Assembly: GCA_963696495.1 (NCBI GenBank)
Contig: CAVOKJ010000004.1
Span: forward strand, 248,001 to 312,000
Length of the DNA: 64,000 nt
Source: Bog-756 sp963696495
GTDB lineage: Bacteria > Actinomycetota > Acidimicrobiia > Acidimicrobiales > RAAP-2
Direction: 5' to 3'
Within the stretch, counting starts at the first letter, position 1. Each line of letters starts with the position of its first letter. The notes beneath the pieces are model-generated. The model was not told the origin of the DNA and did no database searches. It worked only from the letters and a program-made list of their open reading frames with translations. Positions 8,710 through 18,096 of the stretch are shown in pieces. A program made the translations under genes and the position numbers.

Positions 8710-8805
8710 GGCCATGCCGTCGGTCGGGCGAGTACCGAGTGCCGTGTCACCGGACACGGCCCCGGCCGGGACCGACGGCGACCACGATCCACCGACGATT
8801 CAAGG

Positions 8806-9378
8806 ATGACGGCCATGCCCATCGCTGCCAGCAACAACTTCCTGGTTCCCAACGGGACCTTCATTGTCGTGCTCATCGCCTTCCTGTTGGTGCTCGGGTT
8901 CATCGCCCGGTACGTGCTGCCCCCGATCGACCGGGCACTCACCGAGCGTCAGAACCAGATCCGCGGCGAGCTCGAGGCGGCGGACAAGGCGAAGGCCGAC
9001 GCCGAGGACGCCGACGCCGAGCGCCGGGCCGCCCTGGAGCAGGCCCGGGCCCACGCCCGGGACATCATCTCCCAGGCCACTGCCTCGGCCGATCAGGTCA
9101 AGCTCCGGGCCGAGTCCGACGCCCAGGACATCCACGACCGCATCGTGCAGGCGGCCGATGCCGAGGTGGTCATCGCCCGCCAGGCCGCCATCGAGGAGGT
9201 CACGGCCCGGGTCGGCGAGATCGTCCTGGCCGCCGCCGAGCGGGTGATCGGCCGTGAGATCCAGGCCCGCGACCACCAGGACCTCATCGACGAGGCCATC
9301 GCCGCCGTGCGGGCCGAGACGTCCGATACGGCCGCCGGAGCGGGTGCCGGGGCCGGCGCCACCGGAGGCGCCCGGTGA
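8806..9378 (+). CDS. atpF: ATP synthase Fo subunit b
   Basis: Peripheral-stalk subunit: one N-terminal membrane helix (GTFIVVLIAFLLVLGFIARYVLPPID) followed by a long charged coiled coil (Ala/Glu/Arg-rich, residues 45-165) that runs up to F1. At 190 residues it is slightly longer than usual, ending in a Gly/Ala tail. ATG 8806 was used; a second ATG three codons on is equally plausible. Unlike mycobacteria it is not fused to delta: its stop codon overlaps the atpH GTG by 4 nt (GTGA). Confidence 0.93.
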   Translation: MTAMPIAASNNFLVPNGTFIVVLIAFLLVLGFIARYVLPPIDRALTERQNQIRGELEAADKAKADAEDADAERRAALEQARAHARDIISQATASADQVKLRAESDAQDIHDRIVQAADAEVVIARQAAIEEVTARVGEIVLAAAERVIGREIQARDHQDLIDEAIAAVRAETSDTAAGAGAGAGATGGAR

Positions 9379-10328
9379 ACCCTGCCCTCCAGGGCTATCT
9401 GGCCGCCATGGAGGAGTCCCTGGCCGCCGAGGGCGCGCTCGGTGACGCCGCCTCCGAGCTCCGCTCGGTGGCGGAGATGGTCGACGCCAGCAACGAGCTG
9501 ACGCTGGCCATCAACGACGGGTCCGTCCCCGTCGCCGCCCGTCGCGCCGTGCTCGACCACCTGCTCGAGGGGCGGGTGCGCCCCGAGGTGAGGAGCCTCG
9601 TCCACCAGGCCGTGACGGTCGTCCCCGCCTCGGACCTGACGGCGTCGTTCCACTGGCTGGCCTCCCGGATGGCCCTGGCCGCCGACCGCCGCCCCGCCAC
9701 CGCCGCCGAGCCGTTCGACGAGGAGATCCTCGGTCGCATGGGTTCGCGCAACCGGGTCTCGGGCTACGCCGCCGCCGTGTTCGAGACGGTGTCGGTGCCC
9801 CAGCTCGAGGAGATCGAGGACCAGCTGTTCCGGTTCGCCCGGACGGTCGAGTCCAGCCGGCGCCTGCGCGGGGCCCTGGGCGACCGCGACCTGCCGGTGG
9901 TGGTGCGCCAGGAGGTCATCGCCCAGCTGCTCGGGGACAAGGTGCTCCCCGCCACCCGTCGCCTGGCCGCCTACGCCGTGCGCGGCGGCCGGGCCCGCGA
10001 CATCGTGGCCACGCTCGACGCCCTGGTCGAGGACGCGGCCCGGGCCCGGGGCTGGCGGGTGGCCCGCGTCCAGGCCGCCAGCCAGGTGGACGAGGCGCAG
10101 CGGGGGAGGCTGACCGAGGCATTGGCCCGGCTGGCCGGCAACCCGGTCGACCTCCAGGTGACCCTCGACCCCCACCTCCTGGGGGGCGTGGTGGTCCAGG
10201 TCGGCGACCTGCTGGTCGACAGCAGCACCCGTCACCGGCTCGACGAATTGAAGGAGCACCTGCTCGCCTCCGAGGAGGCCTACCGGATTCCGCAACGCTC
10301 AACACGAAGGGAACCAACCGATGGCTGA
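9375..10328 (+). CDS. atpH: ATP synthase F1 subunit delta with duplicated N-terminal domain
   Basis: Delta (OSCP) links the b stalk to the top of F1. Usual length is about 180 residues; this one has 317. By eye the N-terminal six-helix domain occurs twice: residues about 7-105 (YLAAMEESLAAEGAL, LAINDGSVPVAARRAVLDHLL) and about 131-235 (YAAAVFETVSVPQLEE, LRGALGDRDLPVVVRQEVIAQLL). The standard C-terminal domain follows (VRVQ-type beta strands, LDPHLLGGVVVQVGDLLVDSS). As I recall, the mycobacterial b-delta fusion also carries an extra delta-like domain, so this looks like an unfused version. It overlaps atpF by 4 nt and atpA by 8 nt. Confidence 0.92.
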   Translation: MNPALQGYLAAMEESLAAEGALGDAASELRSVAEMVDASNELTLAINDGSVPVAARRAVLDHLLEGRVRPEVRSLVHQAVTVVPASDLTASFHWLASRMALAADRRPATAAEPFDEEILGRMGSRNRVSGYAAAVFETVSVPQLEEIEDQLFRFARTVESSRRLRGALGDRDLPVVVRQEVIAQLLGDKVLPATRRLAAYAVRGGRARDIVATLDALVEDAARARGWRVARVQAASQVDEAQRGRLTEALARLAGNPVDLQVTLDPHLLGGVVVQVGDLLVDSSTRHRLDELKEHLLASEEAYRIPQRSTRREPTDG

Positions 10329-11844
10329 GTTGACCATCAACGCCGACGAGATCACCGCCGCCCTCAAGCAGTATGTCGACGACTACACGCCGGAGGTCGG
10401 CACCGAGCAGGTCGGACGGATCGTGGAGGTCGGCGACGGCATCGCCCGGATCACCGGCCTGCCCGGCGCCGCGGTCAACGAGATCCTCGAGTTCGAGGAC
10501 GGGACCGAGGGGCTGGCGCTCAACCTCGACGAGGAGACCATCGGGGCGGTCATCCTCGGTGACGACACCGGCCTCGAGGAGGAGCAGCTGGTCAAGGCGA
10601 CCGGCCGCATCCTCTCGGTGCGGGTGGGCGACGCGCTGCTGGGCCGCGTCGTGAACGCCCTCGGCGAGCCGCTCGACGGCAAGGGCCCGATCGCCACCGA
10701 CACCACCCGCCGGCTCGAGGTCCAGGCCCCCGGCATCGTGCGCCGCCAACCCGTCTCCGAGCCGCTGCAGACCGGCATCAAGGCCATCGACGCCATGACC
10801 CCCATCGGCCGCGGCCAGCGGGAGCTCATCATCGGCGACCGCAAGACCGGCAAGACGACCGTGGCCGTCGACACCATCCTCAACCAGAAGGGCCTGGGGG
10901 TGAAGTGCATCTACGTGGCCATCGGCCAGAAGGAGTCCTCCGTGGCCCAGACGGTGGCCACCCTCGAGCGCTACGGGGCCCTCGAATTCACCGTGGTGGT
11001 GCTGGCCGGCGCCGCCGACCCGGCGCCGTTCAAGTACCTGGCCCCCTACGCCGGCTGCGCCATGGGCCAGCACTGGATGGACAACGGCGAGCACGCGCTC
11101 ATCGTCTACGACGACCTGTCCAAGCAGGCCGAGGCCTACCGGCAGATGTCCCTGCTGCTGCGCCGGCCCCCGGGCCGCGAGGCCTATCCGGGCGACGTGT
11201 TCTACCTGCACAGCCGGCTCCTCGAGCGGGCCGCCAAGCTGTCCGACGCCGAGGGCGGCGGCTCGCTCACCGCGCTGCCCATCATCGAGACCAAGGCCGG
11301 TGACGTCTCGGCGTACATCCCGACCAACGTGATCTCGATCACCGATGGCCAGGTCTTCTTGGAGAGCGAGCTCTTCTACGCCGGGGTGAGGCCGGCCATC
11401 AACGTGGGCATCTCGGTCAGCCGGGTGGGCAGTGCCGCCCAGATCAAGGCCATGAAGGCGGTGTCGGGCACCCTGAAGCTCGACCTGGCCCAGTTCCGCG
11501 AGCTCGAGGCCTTCGCCACCTTCGGCTCCGAGCTCGACAAGGTCTCGCAGGCGCAGCTGGACCGCGGCTACCGGCTCACCGAACTCCTCAAGCAGGGCCT
11601 CAACGCCCCGGTGCCGGTGGAGGAGCAGGTCCTGGTGATCTTCGCCGGCTCCGAGGGCTACGTCGACGACGTCCCCGTCTCCGAGGTGCAGCGCTACGAG
11701 ACCGAGGTGCGCAGCTTCTTCCGGGCCCACCACGCCGACCTCCTCGACGGGATCCGCGACACGGGCAAGCTCCCCGAGGGCGACAAGCTGGAGTCCGCAC
11801 TCCGCTCGTTCACCGACTCGTTCGACACCGGCAAGGGCGACTGA
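10321..11844 (+). CDS. atpA: ATP synthase F1 subunit alpha
   Basis: Non-catalytic nucleotide-binding subunit of the F1 hexamer. The 507 residues are full length. The P-loop is GDRKTGKT (residues 172-179). Other landmarks: VGDGIARITGLPGA in the beta-barrel domain, YAGCAMGQHWMDNGEHALIVYDDLSKQ, and the conserved arginine-finger region VGISVSRVGSAAQ. Starts at ATG 10321 within the 3' end of atpH. A 3-nt gap separates it from atpG. Secure. Confidence 0.98.
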   Translation: MAELTINADEITAALKQYVDDYTPEVGTEQVGRIVEVGDGIARITGLPGAAVNEILEFEDGTEGLALNLDEETIGAVILGDDTGLEEEQLVKATGRILSVRVGDALLGRVVNALGEPLDGKGPIATDTTRRLEVQAPGIVRRQPVSEPLQTGIKAIDAMTPIGRGQRELIIGDRKTGKTTVAVDTILNQKGLGVKCIYVAIGQKESSVAQTVATLERYGALEFTVVVLAGAADPAPFKYLAPYAGCAMGQHWMDNGEHALIVYDDLSKQAEAYRQMSLLLRRPPGREAYPGDVFYLHSRLLERAAKLSDAEGGGSLTALPIIETKAGDVSAYIPTNVISITDGQVFLESELFYAGVRPAINVGISVSRVGSAAQIKAMKAVSGTLKLDLAQFRELEAFATFGSELDKVSQAQLDRGYRLTELLKQGLNAPVPVEEQVLVIFAGSEGYVDDVPVSEVQRYETEVRSFFRAHHADLLDGIRDTGKLPEGDKLESALRSFTDSFDTGKGD

Positions 11845-11847
11845 GCG

Positions 11848-12831
11848 ATGGCGGGCGGTCAGGAGCGCATCCTCCGTCGACGGATCAAGAGCATCCAGTC
11901 GACGAAGAAGATCACGAAGGCCATGGAGCTGATCGCCGCCTCCCAGATCGTCCGCGCCCAGGGCCGGATCGCCGCGGCCCGCCCCTACCAGAAGGGCATG
12001 GCCCGGATCGTGCTCGAGACAGCACTCGGCGATCCCGACGCCGCCGGCCGGCTGCTCGGCACGCCCGAGTCGGTGAGCAACGTGGCCGTGCTCTCCATCG
12101 TCTCGGACCGGGGACTGTGCGGTGGCTACAACACCATGGTGTTCCGGGCCACCGAGCGGCTGCTCGACGAGCACCGGGCGGCGGCCAACGGCTTCCGCCT
12201 GTTCACCGTGGGGAAGAAGGCCCAGAGCTACTTCCGCTACCGGGGTGAGCCGGTGGAGCGGTCGTTCACCGGCAAGAGCGAGCGGCCCACCTTCGTCGAT
12301 GCCCGCGAGGTGGCGGCGTCCGTGCTCACCCCGTTCGTCGACGGCGAGGTCGACCAGGTCCTGGTGGTCTCGACCCGCTTCATCTCCGCCGGCACGCAGA
12401 AGGTCGAGGTCCGCCAGCTGCTCCCGCTGATCGACCCCCGCCAGGGACTCGACGGTGAGGGCCCCCACGATGCCCACGACACGCGCGAGGGGCGCGACGG
12501 GCCGGACGCCTCCGACAAGCCGAAGGGCTACACCGAGTTCGAGCCCGACGCGGCGATCCTCCTCCAGACCCTGGCCACCCGGGCGGCGGAGACCGAGATC
12601 TTCGGCGCGCTGCTCGAGGCGGCGGCGTCCGAGGTGACCGCCCGCCAGCGCGCCATGGCCGCCGCCACCGAGAACGCCGGCGAGCTGATCAAGAAGTACT
12701 CGAGGATCATGAACCGGGCCCGCCAGGACACCATCACCACCGAGATCATGGAGATCGTCGGTGGCGCCGAGGCGCTCCGGGCCGGCACCGACGACGACGA
12801 GGGCGGCATCGTCATCGAGGCGAGGGTCTGA
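11848..12831 (+). CDS. atpG: ATP synthase F1 subunit gamma with insertion
   Basis: Rotor shaft subunit. N-terminal coiled-coil helix (RRRIKSIQSTKKITKAMELIAAS) and C-terminal helix (RARQDTITTEIMEIVGGAEAL) are well conserved. At 327 residues it is about 35 longer than usual. The surplus is a polar Asp/Gly/His-rich insertion at about residues 195-226 (between LLPLIDPRQGL and KGYTEFEPD), in the globular domain just before the strand leading to the C-terminal helix. Mycobacterial gamma also has an extra loop tied to latency of ATP hydrolysis, though at a different site as I recall. ATG 11848 follows atpA by 3 nt. Confidence 0.95.
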   Translation: MAGGQERILRRRIKSIQSTKKITKAMELIAASQIVRAQGRIAAARPYQKGMARIVLETALGDPDAAGRLLGTPESVSNVAVLSIVSDRGLCGGYNTMVFRATERLLDEHRAAANGFRLFTVGKKAQSYFRYRGEPVERSFTGKSERPTFVDAREVAASVLTPFVDGEVDQVLVVSTRFISAGTQKVEVRQLLPLIDPRQGLDGEGPHDAHDTREGRDGPDASDKPKGYTEFEPDAAILLQTLATRAAETEIFGALLEAAASEVTARQRAMAAATENAGELIKKYSRIMNRARQDTITTEIMEIVGGAEALRAGTDDDEGGIVIEARV

Positions 12832-12935
12832 CCCGTGACCGACCACCGTCCCCGCCCCCTCCCACCCCGCGCCGCCCGGGTCGACCCCCGTGCGGCCTCC
12901 GCAACCCCTGACCTATCGAAGGAAACGACACGACC

Positions 12936-14381
<1,446 letters not shown>

Positions 14382-14395
14382 GCGGGCCGCGTCCG

Positions 14396-14926
14396 ATGGC
14401 CGACGACAGCCAGTTCGCCGTGAAGGTGGTCACCCCCGAGCGCGTCCTCCTCGACGGGACCGCCACCGAGGTCATGCTTCGCACCGGCGAGGGCGACATC
14501 ACCTTCCTGGCCGGCCACACCCCGCTGGTGGGGACGATCGAGCCCGGGGTGATCCGGGTCGTCGAGGCCGACGGGCCGGAGGTGCGGGTGGCCTCCCACG
14601 GCGGCTTCGTTCAGGTCGAGCTGCACGTGCCGGCCGAGGACGGGGACGCCGCGGACTCCCCACCGTCCGGCTGGGGGACCCGGGTGACCCTGCTGGTCGG
14701 GGTGGCCGAGCTGGCCGAGGAGATCGACGTCGAGCGGGCCCAGACCGCCCTCACCGCCGCCGAGGCACGGGTCGCGGAGCTCGGCGGTGGTGCCGCCCGC
14801 TCGGGGGAGGACGAGCAGCCCGACGTCGAGCTGACCGAGGCGGAGGCGGCGCTGCGACGGGCGCAGGTGCGTCTCGAGGCGGTCGATGCCACCGCCGGCG
14901 CCGCCACCGGCACGGCCGGCGCCTGA
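14396..14926 (+). CDS. atpC: ATP synthase F1 subunit epsilon
   Basis: Rotor subunit with an N-terminal beta-sandwich (FAVKVVTPERVLLDGTATEV, GDITFLAGHTPLVGTIEPG) and a C-terminal helical part. It has 176 residues against the usual 130-140. The extra length is a polar insertion near residues 78-97 (HVPAEDGDAADSPPSGWGTR) and an acidic stretch before the last helix, then an Ala/Thr/Gly tail. ATG 14396 lies 14 bp after the atpD stop. Last gene of the operon; it converges on glpX across a repeat-rich spacer. Confidence 0.93.
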   Translation: MADDSQFAVKVVTPERVLLDGTATEVMLRTGEGDITFLAGHTPLVGTIEPGVIRVVEADGPEVRVASHGGFVQVELHVPAEDGDAADSPPSGWGTRVTLLVGVAELAEEIDVERAQTALTAAEARVAELGGGAARSGEDEQPDVELTEAEAALRRAQVRLEAVDATAGAATGTAGA

Positions 14927-14987
14927 GCCAGGGGTCCTGGCTGCTCCTCGGACGGCCGACCCGGCTGTCCGGTCGGCACAGCCGGCC

Positions 14988-15073
14988 GACCCAGCCGGCG
15001 GACCTATCCGGCCGACCTATCCGGCGGACCTATCCGGCGGACCCGCGTATCCGGCGGACCCGGCTAACCGGCG
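14988..15073. repeat. 13/17-bp tandem repeat between convergent atpC and glpX
   Basis: Units beginning GAC: 13-bp copies at 14988, 15001, 15014 and 15027 (consensus GACCTATCCGGCG), then two 17-bp variants at 15040 and 15057. The array occupies the middle of the 198-bp spacer between two gene ends. It contains no obvious hairpin-plus-U terminator. Confidence 0.75.
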
Positions 15074-15124
15074 AACACAGCCAGCCCGGCCGACCCGCCC
15101 AGCCTGCCAACGGGTGGACACCGC

Positions 15125-16120
15125 TCAGTTGAACTCGATGGCGCTGTAGTCGGCCAACTTGTGCAGGGGATGGCGGGCATCGATGAGGCGGACCGTGCCC
15201 GACTTGGACCGCATCACCAGTGACTGGGTGGTGGCGCCCCACTCGTCGTAGCGCACCCCGTGGAGGAGCTCGCCGTCCGTGATCCCCGTGGCGGCGAAGA
15301 AGCAGTTGTCCCCCCGGACCAGGTCGTCGGTGGTCAGCACGGCGTCGAGGTCGTAGCCGGCGTCGAGGGAGGCCTGGCGCTCGGCGTCGTCCCGGGGCCA
15401 CAGCCGGCCCTGGATCTCGCCTCCCATCGACTTGAGGGCGGCGGCGGCGATGACCCCCTCGGGCGTTCCCCCCACCCCCACCAGGAGGTCGACGCCGGTG
15501 TCGGGCCACGAGGTGGCGATGGCCCCGGCGACGTCGCCGTCGGTGATCAGGCGGATCCGCGCCCCGGTGGCCCGCACCGAGGCGATGAGCTCGGCATGTC
15601 GGGGGCGGTCGAGGATGGCCACCGCCAGGTCCCGGACCGAGGTCCCCTTGGCCCTGGCCACCGCCTCGAGGTTGTCCTTGATCGGCCGGGTGATGTCGAT
15701 GGTGCCGACGGCCCGGGGCCCGACGGCCAACTTCTCCATGTACACGCAGGGCCCGGGGTCGAACATCGTGCCCTGCTCGGAGACGGCGATGACCGCCAGT
15801 GCCCCACCCCGCCCGAGGGCGGTCGGGGTGGTGCCGTCGATGGGGTCCACGGCGATGTCGGCCTTGGGCGGCGTGCCGTCACCGATGCGCTCCCCGTTGT
15901 AGAGCATCGGCGCGTTGTCCTTCTCGCCTTCGCCGATCACCACCACGCCGTCCATGGCGATGCTGGACAGCACGATCCGCATGGCGCTGACGGCGGCGCC
16001 GTCGGCCCCCTCCTTGTCCCCCCGGCCCATCCACCGGGAGGCGGCCAGTGCGGCCGCCTCGGTGACCCGGACGAGTTCCATGGCCAGATTTCGATCGGGA
16101 GCCTGCGGTGCGTTGGTCAC
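15125..16120 (-). CDS. glpX: Class II fructose-1,6-bisphosphatase
   Basis: Hydrolyses fructose-1,6-bisphosphate to F6P in gluconeogenesis; GlpX is the standard FBPase of actinobacteria. 331 residues, full length. Metal and phosphate motifs: VVIGEGEKDNAPML, the signature AVDPIDGTTPTALGRGGA, DGDVAGAIAT, GVGGTPEGVIAAAALK, and DNCFFAATGITDGELL. ATG 16120 chosen from homology. It is divergent from the acyl-CoA mutase gene; the 119-bp gap between them shows no riboswitch-like structure that I can see. Confidence 0.96.
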   Translation of the reverse strand: MTNAPQAPDRNLAMELVRVTEAAALAASRWMGRGDKEGADGAAVSAMRIVLSSIAMDGVVVIGEGEKDNAPMLYNGERIGDGTPPKADIAVDPIDGTTPTALGRGGALAVIAVSEQGTMFDPGPCVYMEKLAVGPRAVGTIDITRPIKDNLEAVARAKGTSVRDLAVAILDRPRHAELIASVRATGARIRLITDGDVAGAIATSWPDTGVDLLVGVGGTPEGVIAAAALKSMGGEIQGRLWPRDDAERQASLDAGYDLDAVLTTDDLVRGDNCFFAATGITDGELLHGVRYDEWGATTQSLVMRSKSGTVRLIDARHPLHKLADYSAIEFN

Positions 16121-16239
16121 GGCCCATGACGATAGTGGCTGGCGGGAGGACCAATCGGCGTCGTTCCCGGGGGGCGCCCGACCGGCCCCGATCGGACCGA
16201 TCGTGGTGGGCGGCTTCCGACCGGCCGTATGCTGGATCG

Positions 16240-17952
16240 ATGAGCGACGCCGAGGGCCCCCCGGCCCCGCAGGGATTCGAGCAGTGGCGGGCGGCCCTGG
16301 CCGAGGCCACGCTGCGCGACGCCGACTTCGAGACGATGTCCGGGGTCCCGCTCGAGGCGGCGTACGGCCCCGCCCGGCGTCCCGGACGGGACGACGGGGG
16401 AGCGGAGGCGGGCGACGCCGAGGGGGAGCCCGACCCGTGGCCGGGGGTCTACCCCTACACCAGGGGCCCGTACGCGTCGATGTACCGGTCCAAATTGTGG
16501 ACGATGCGCATGTTCGCCGGCTTCGGGACGGCCGAGGACACGAACGCCCGCTTCAAGGAGATCCTCGGCTCCGGGGGAGACGGGCTGTCGGTGGCCTACG
16601 ACCTCCCGACGCTCATGGGACGCGACTCGGACGACCCGCTGTCCGAGGGCGAGGTCGGCCGGTGCGGCGTGGCCGTCGACACCCTGGCCGACACCGAGGA
16701 CCTGTTCTCGGGCATCGACCTCGGGGAGACGTCGACGTCGATGACCATCAACTCGCCGGCGGCCATGTGCTTCGCCATGTACGTGACGGCCGCCGAGTCG
16801 GCGGGCACGGAGCGGAGGCACCTGAGCGGCACGCTCCAGAACGACATGCTGAAGGAGTACCAGGCCCAGAAGGAGTACGTGTTCCCGCCACGGCCCTCCC
16901 TCCGGCTGGTCACCGACATCATCCGCTACTGCGCCGCCGAGATGCCCCGGTTCCACCCGGTGTCGGTGTCCGGCTACCACATCCGCGAGGCCGGCTCGAC
17001 GGCCGCCCACGAGCTGGCCTTCACGCTGGCCAACGGCTTCGCCTACGTGGAGGCGGCCCGCCTCGCCGGACTCGAGGTCGACGAGTTCGCGCCGCGCCTC
17101 TCCTTCTTCTTCAACTCCCACATCGACTTCTTCGAGGAGATCGCCAAGTTCAGGGCGGCCCGCCGCATCTGGGCGACCTGGATGAGGAACCGCTACGGGG
17201 CCCGGGACCCGCGGTCGCTGACCTGCCGGTTCCACACCCAGACCGCCGGCGTGTCGTTGACCGCCCAGCAGCCGGAGCTCAACATCGTCCGCACGGCCAT
17301 CGAGGCCCTGGCCGGTGTGCTGGGCGGGACCCAGAGCCTCCACACCAACTCGATGGACGAGGTGCTGGCACTGCCCACCGAGAAGGCGGCACGGATCGCC
17401 CTGCGCACCCAGCAGGTGATCGCCAGCGAGACCGGCGTGGCCACCGTGGCGGACCCGCTCGGGGGCTCGTGGTTCGTCGAGTCGCTGACCGACGAGCTGG
17501 AGGCCCAGGCCGAGGCGGTCTTCTCCCACCTGGACGAACTGGGTGACGGGTCGATACTCGACGGGGTCGTCGCCGGCATCGAGGCCAACTGGTTCCAGGG
17601 CGAGATCGCCGACGCCGCCTACCGGTTCCAGCGGAAGGTCTCGGCGGACCGGATGGTCATCGTCGGGGTCAACGGGTTCACCGGCGGCAACGAGGAGCCA
17701 GAGCTGCCGACGCTCCAGATCGGCAACGACGTGGAGGACGCCCAGCGCAAGCGGCTGTCCGAGGTGCGGCTCCACCGTTCGGACCCGGCGGTCCGGGCCG
17801 CCCTGGCCCGGCTGGCCGCCGACGCTGAACGGTCGGAGTGCAACCTCATGCCGGCGGTGTTCGAGGCGGTCCGGTCCTACGCCACGGTGGGGGAGATGAT
17901 GGGCACGCTGGCCGGCGTGTTCGGTCGCTGGGAGGAGCAGGCGGTCATCTGA
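16240..17952 (+). CDS. Acyl-CoA mutase (methylmalonyl/isobutyryl-CoA mutase family) large subunit
   Basis: 570-residue substrate-binding TIM-barrel subunit of a B12-dependent acyl-CoA mutase. The C-terminal B12-binding domain (DxHxxG) is absent, so a separate small subunit must exist elsewhere. Landmarks: YPYTRGPYASMYRSKLWTMR, GLSVAYDLPTLMG, TINSPAAMCFAMYV, SGYHIREAGSTAAHEL (catalytic His region), and TGGTQSLHTNS-type region. By eye, the position of MCM Tyr89 (RQYAGF) is Phe here (RMFAGF) while the position of Arg207 (QPSMR) keeps Arg (RPSLR), a mixed pattern between methylmalonyl- and isobutyryl-CoA mutases. ATG 16240 chosen over a longer open frame because homology starts there. The meaB-type chaperone is two genes downstream. 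Confidence 0.9.
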   Translation: MSDAEGPPAPQGFEQWRAALAEATLRDADFETMSGVPLEAAYGPARRPGRDDGGAEAGDAEGEPDPWPGVYPYTRGPYASMYRSKLWTMRMFAGFGTAEDTNARFKEILGSGGDGLSVAYDLPTLMGRDSDDPLSEGEVGRCGVAVDTLADTEDLFSGIDLGETSTSMTINSPAAMCFAMYVTAAESAGTERRHLSGTLQNDMLKEYQAQKEYVFPPRPSLRLVTDIIRYCAAEMPRFHPVSVSGYHIREAGSTAAHELAFTLANGFAYVEAARLAGLEVDEFAPRLSFFFNSHIDFFEEIAKFRAARRIWATWMRNRYGARDPRSLTCRFHTQTAGVSLTAQQPELNIVRTAIEALAGVLGGTQSLHTNSMDEVLALPTEKAARIALRTQQVIASETGVATVADPLGGSWFVESLTDELEAQAEAVFSHLDELGDGSILDGVVAGIEANWFQGEIADAAYRFQRKVSADRMVIVGVNGFTGGNEEPELPTLQIGNDVEDAQRKRLSEVRLHRSDPAVRAALARLAADAERSECNLMPAVFEAVRSYATVGEMMGTLAGVFGRWEEQAVI

Positions 17953-18096
17953 CCGCTCCGGCCGGCCGCCCGGGTCGATGCCCTGAGCCGCCCGCAGATC
18001 CCGCCTGTGCCCGTGCCCGAGGGTGGGTGCCGTCGAGGGGCCCCGACGGTGGACACCATCGACAGAGCGGCCGCCGGGTCGGGCCATACTGGTGGC

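Noticed and set aside
9916..12846. A 976-codon minus-strand open frame across the atp operon
   Set aside because: It mirrors atpH, atpA and atpG, with composition typical of antisense reading in GC-rich DNA; no recognisable domain.
16121..16239. A B12 riboswitch ahead of the acyl-CoA mutase gene
   Set aside because: The gap is only 119 bp and no B12-box or multi-stem layout could be recognised.
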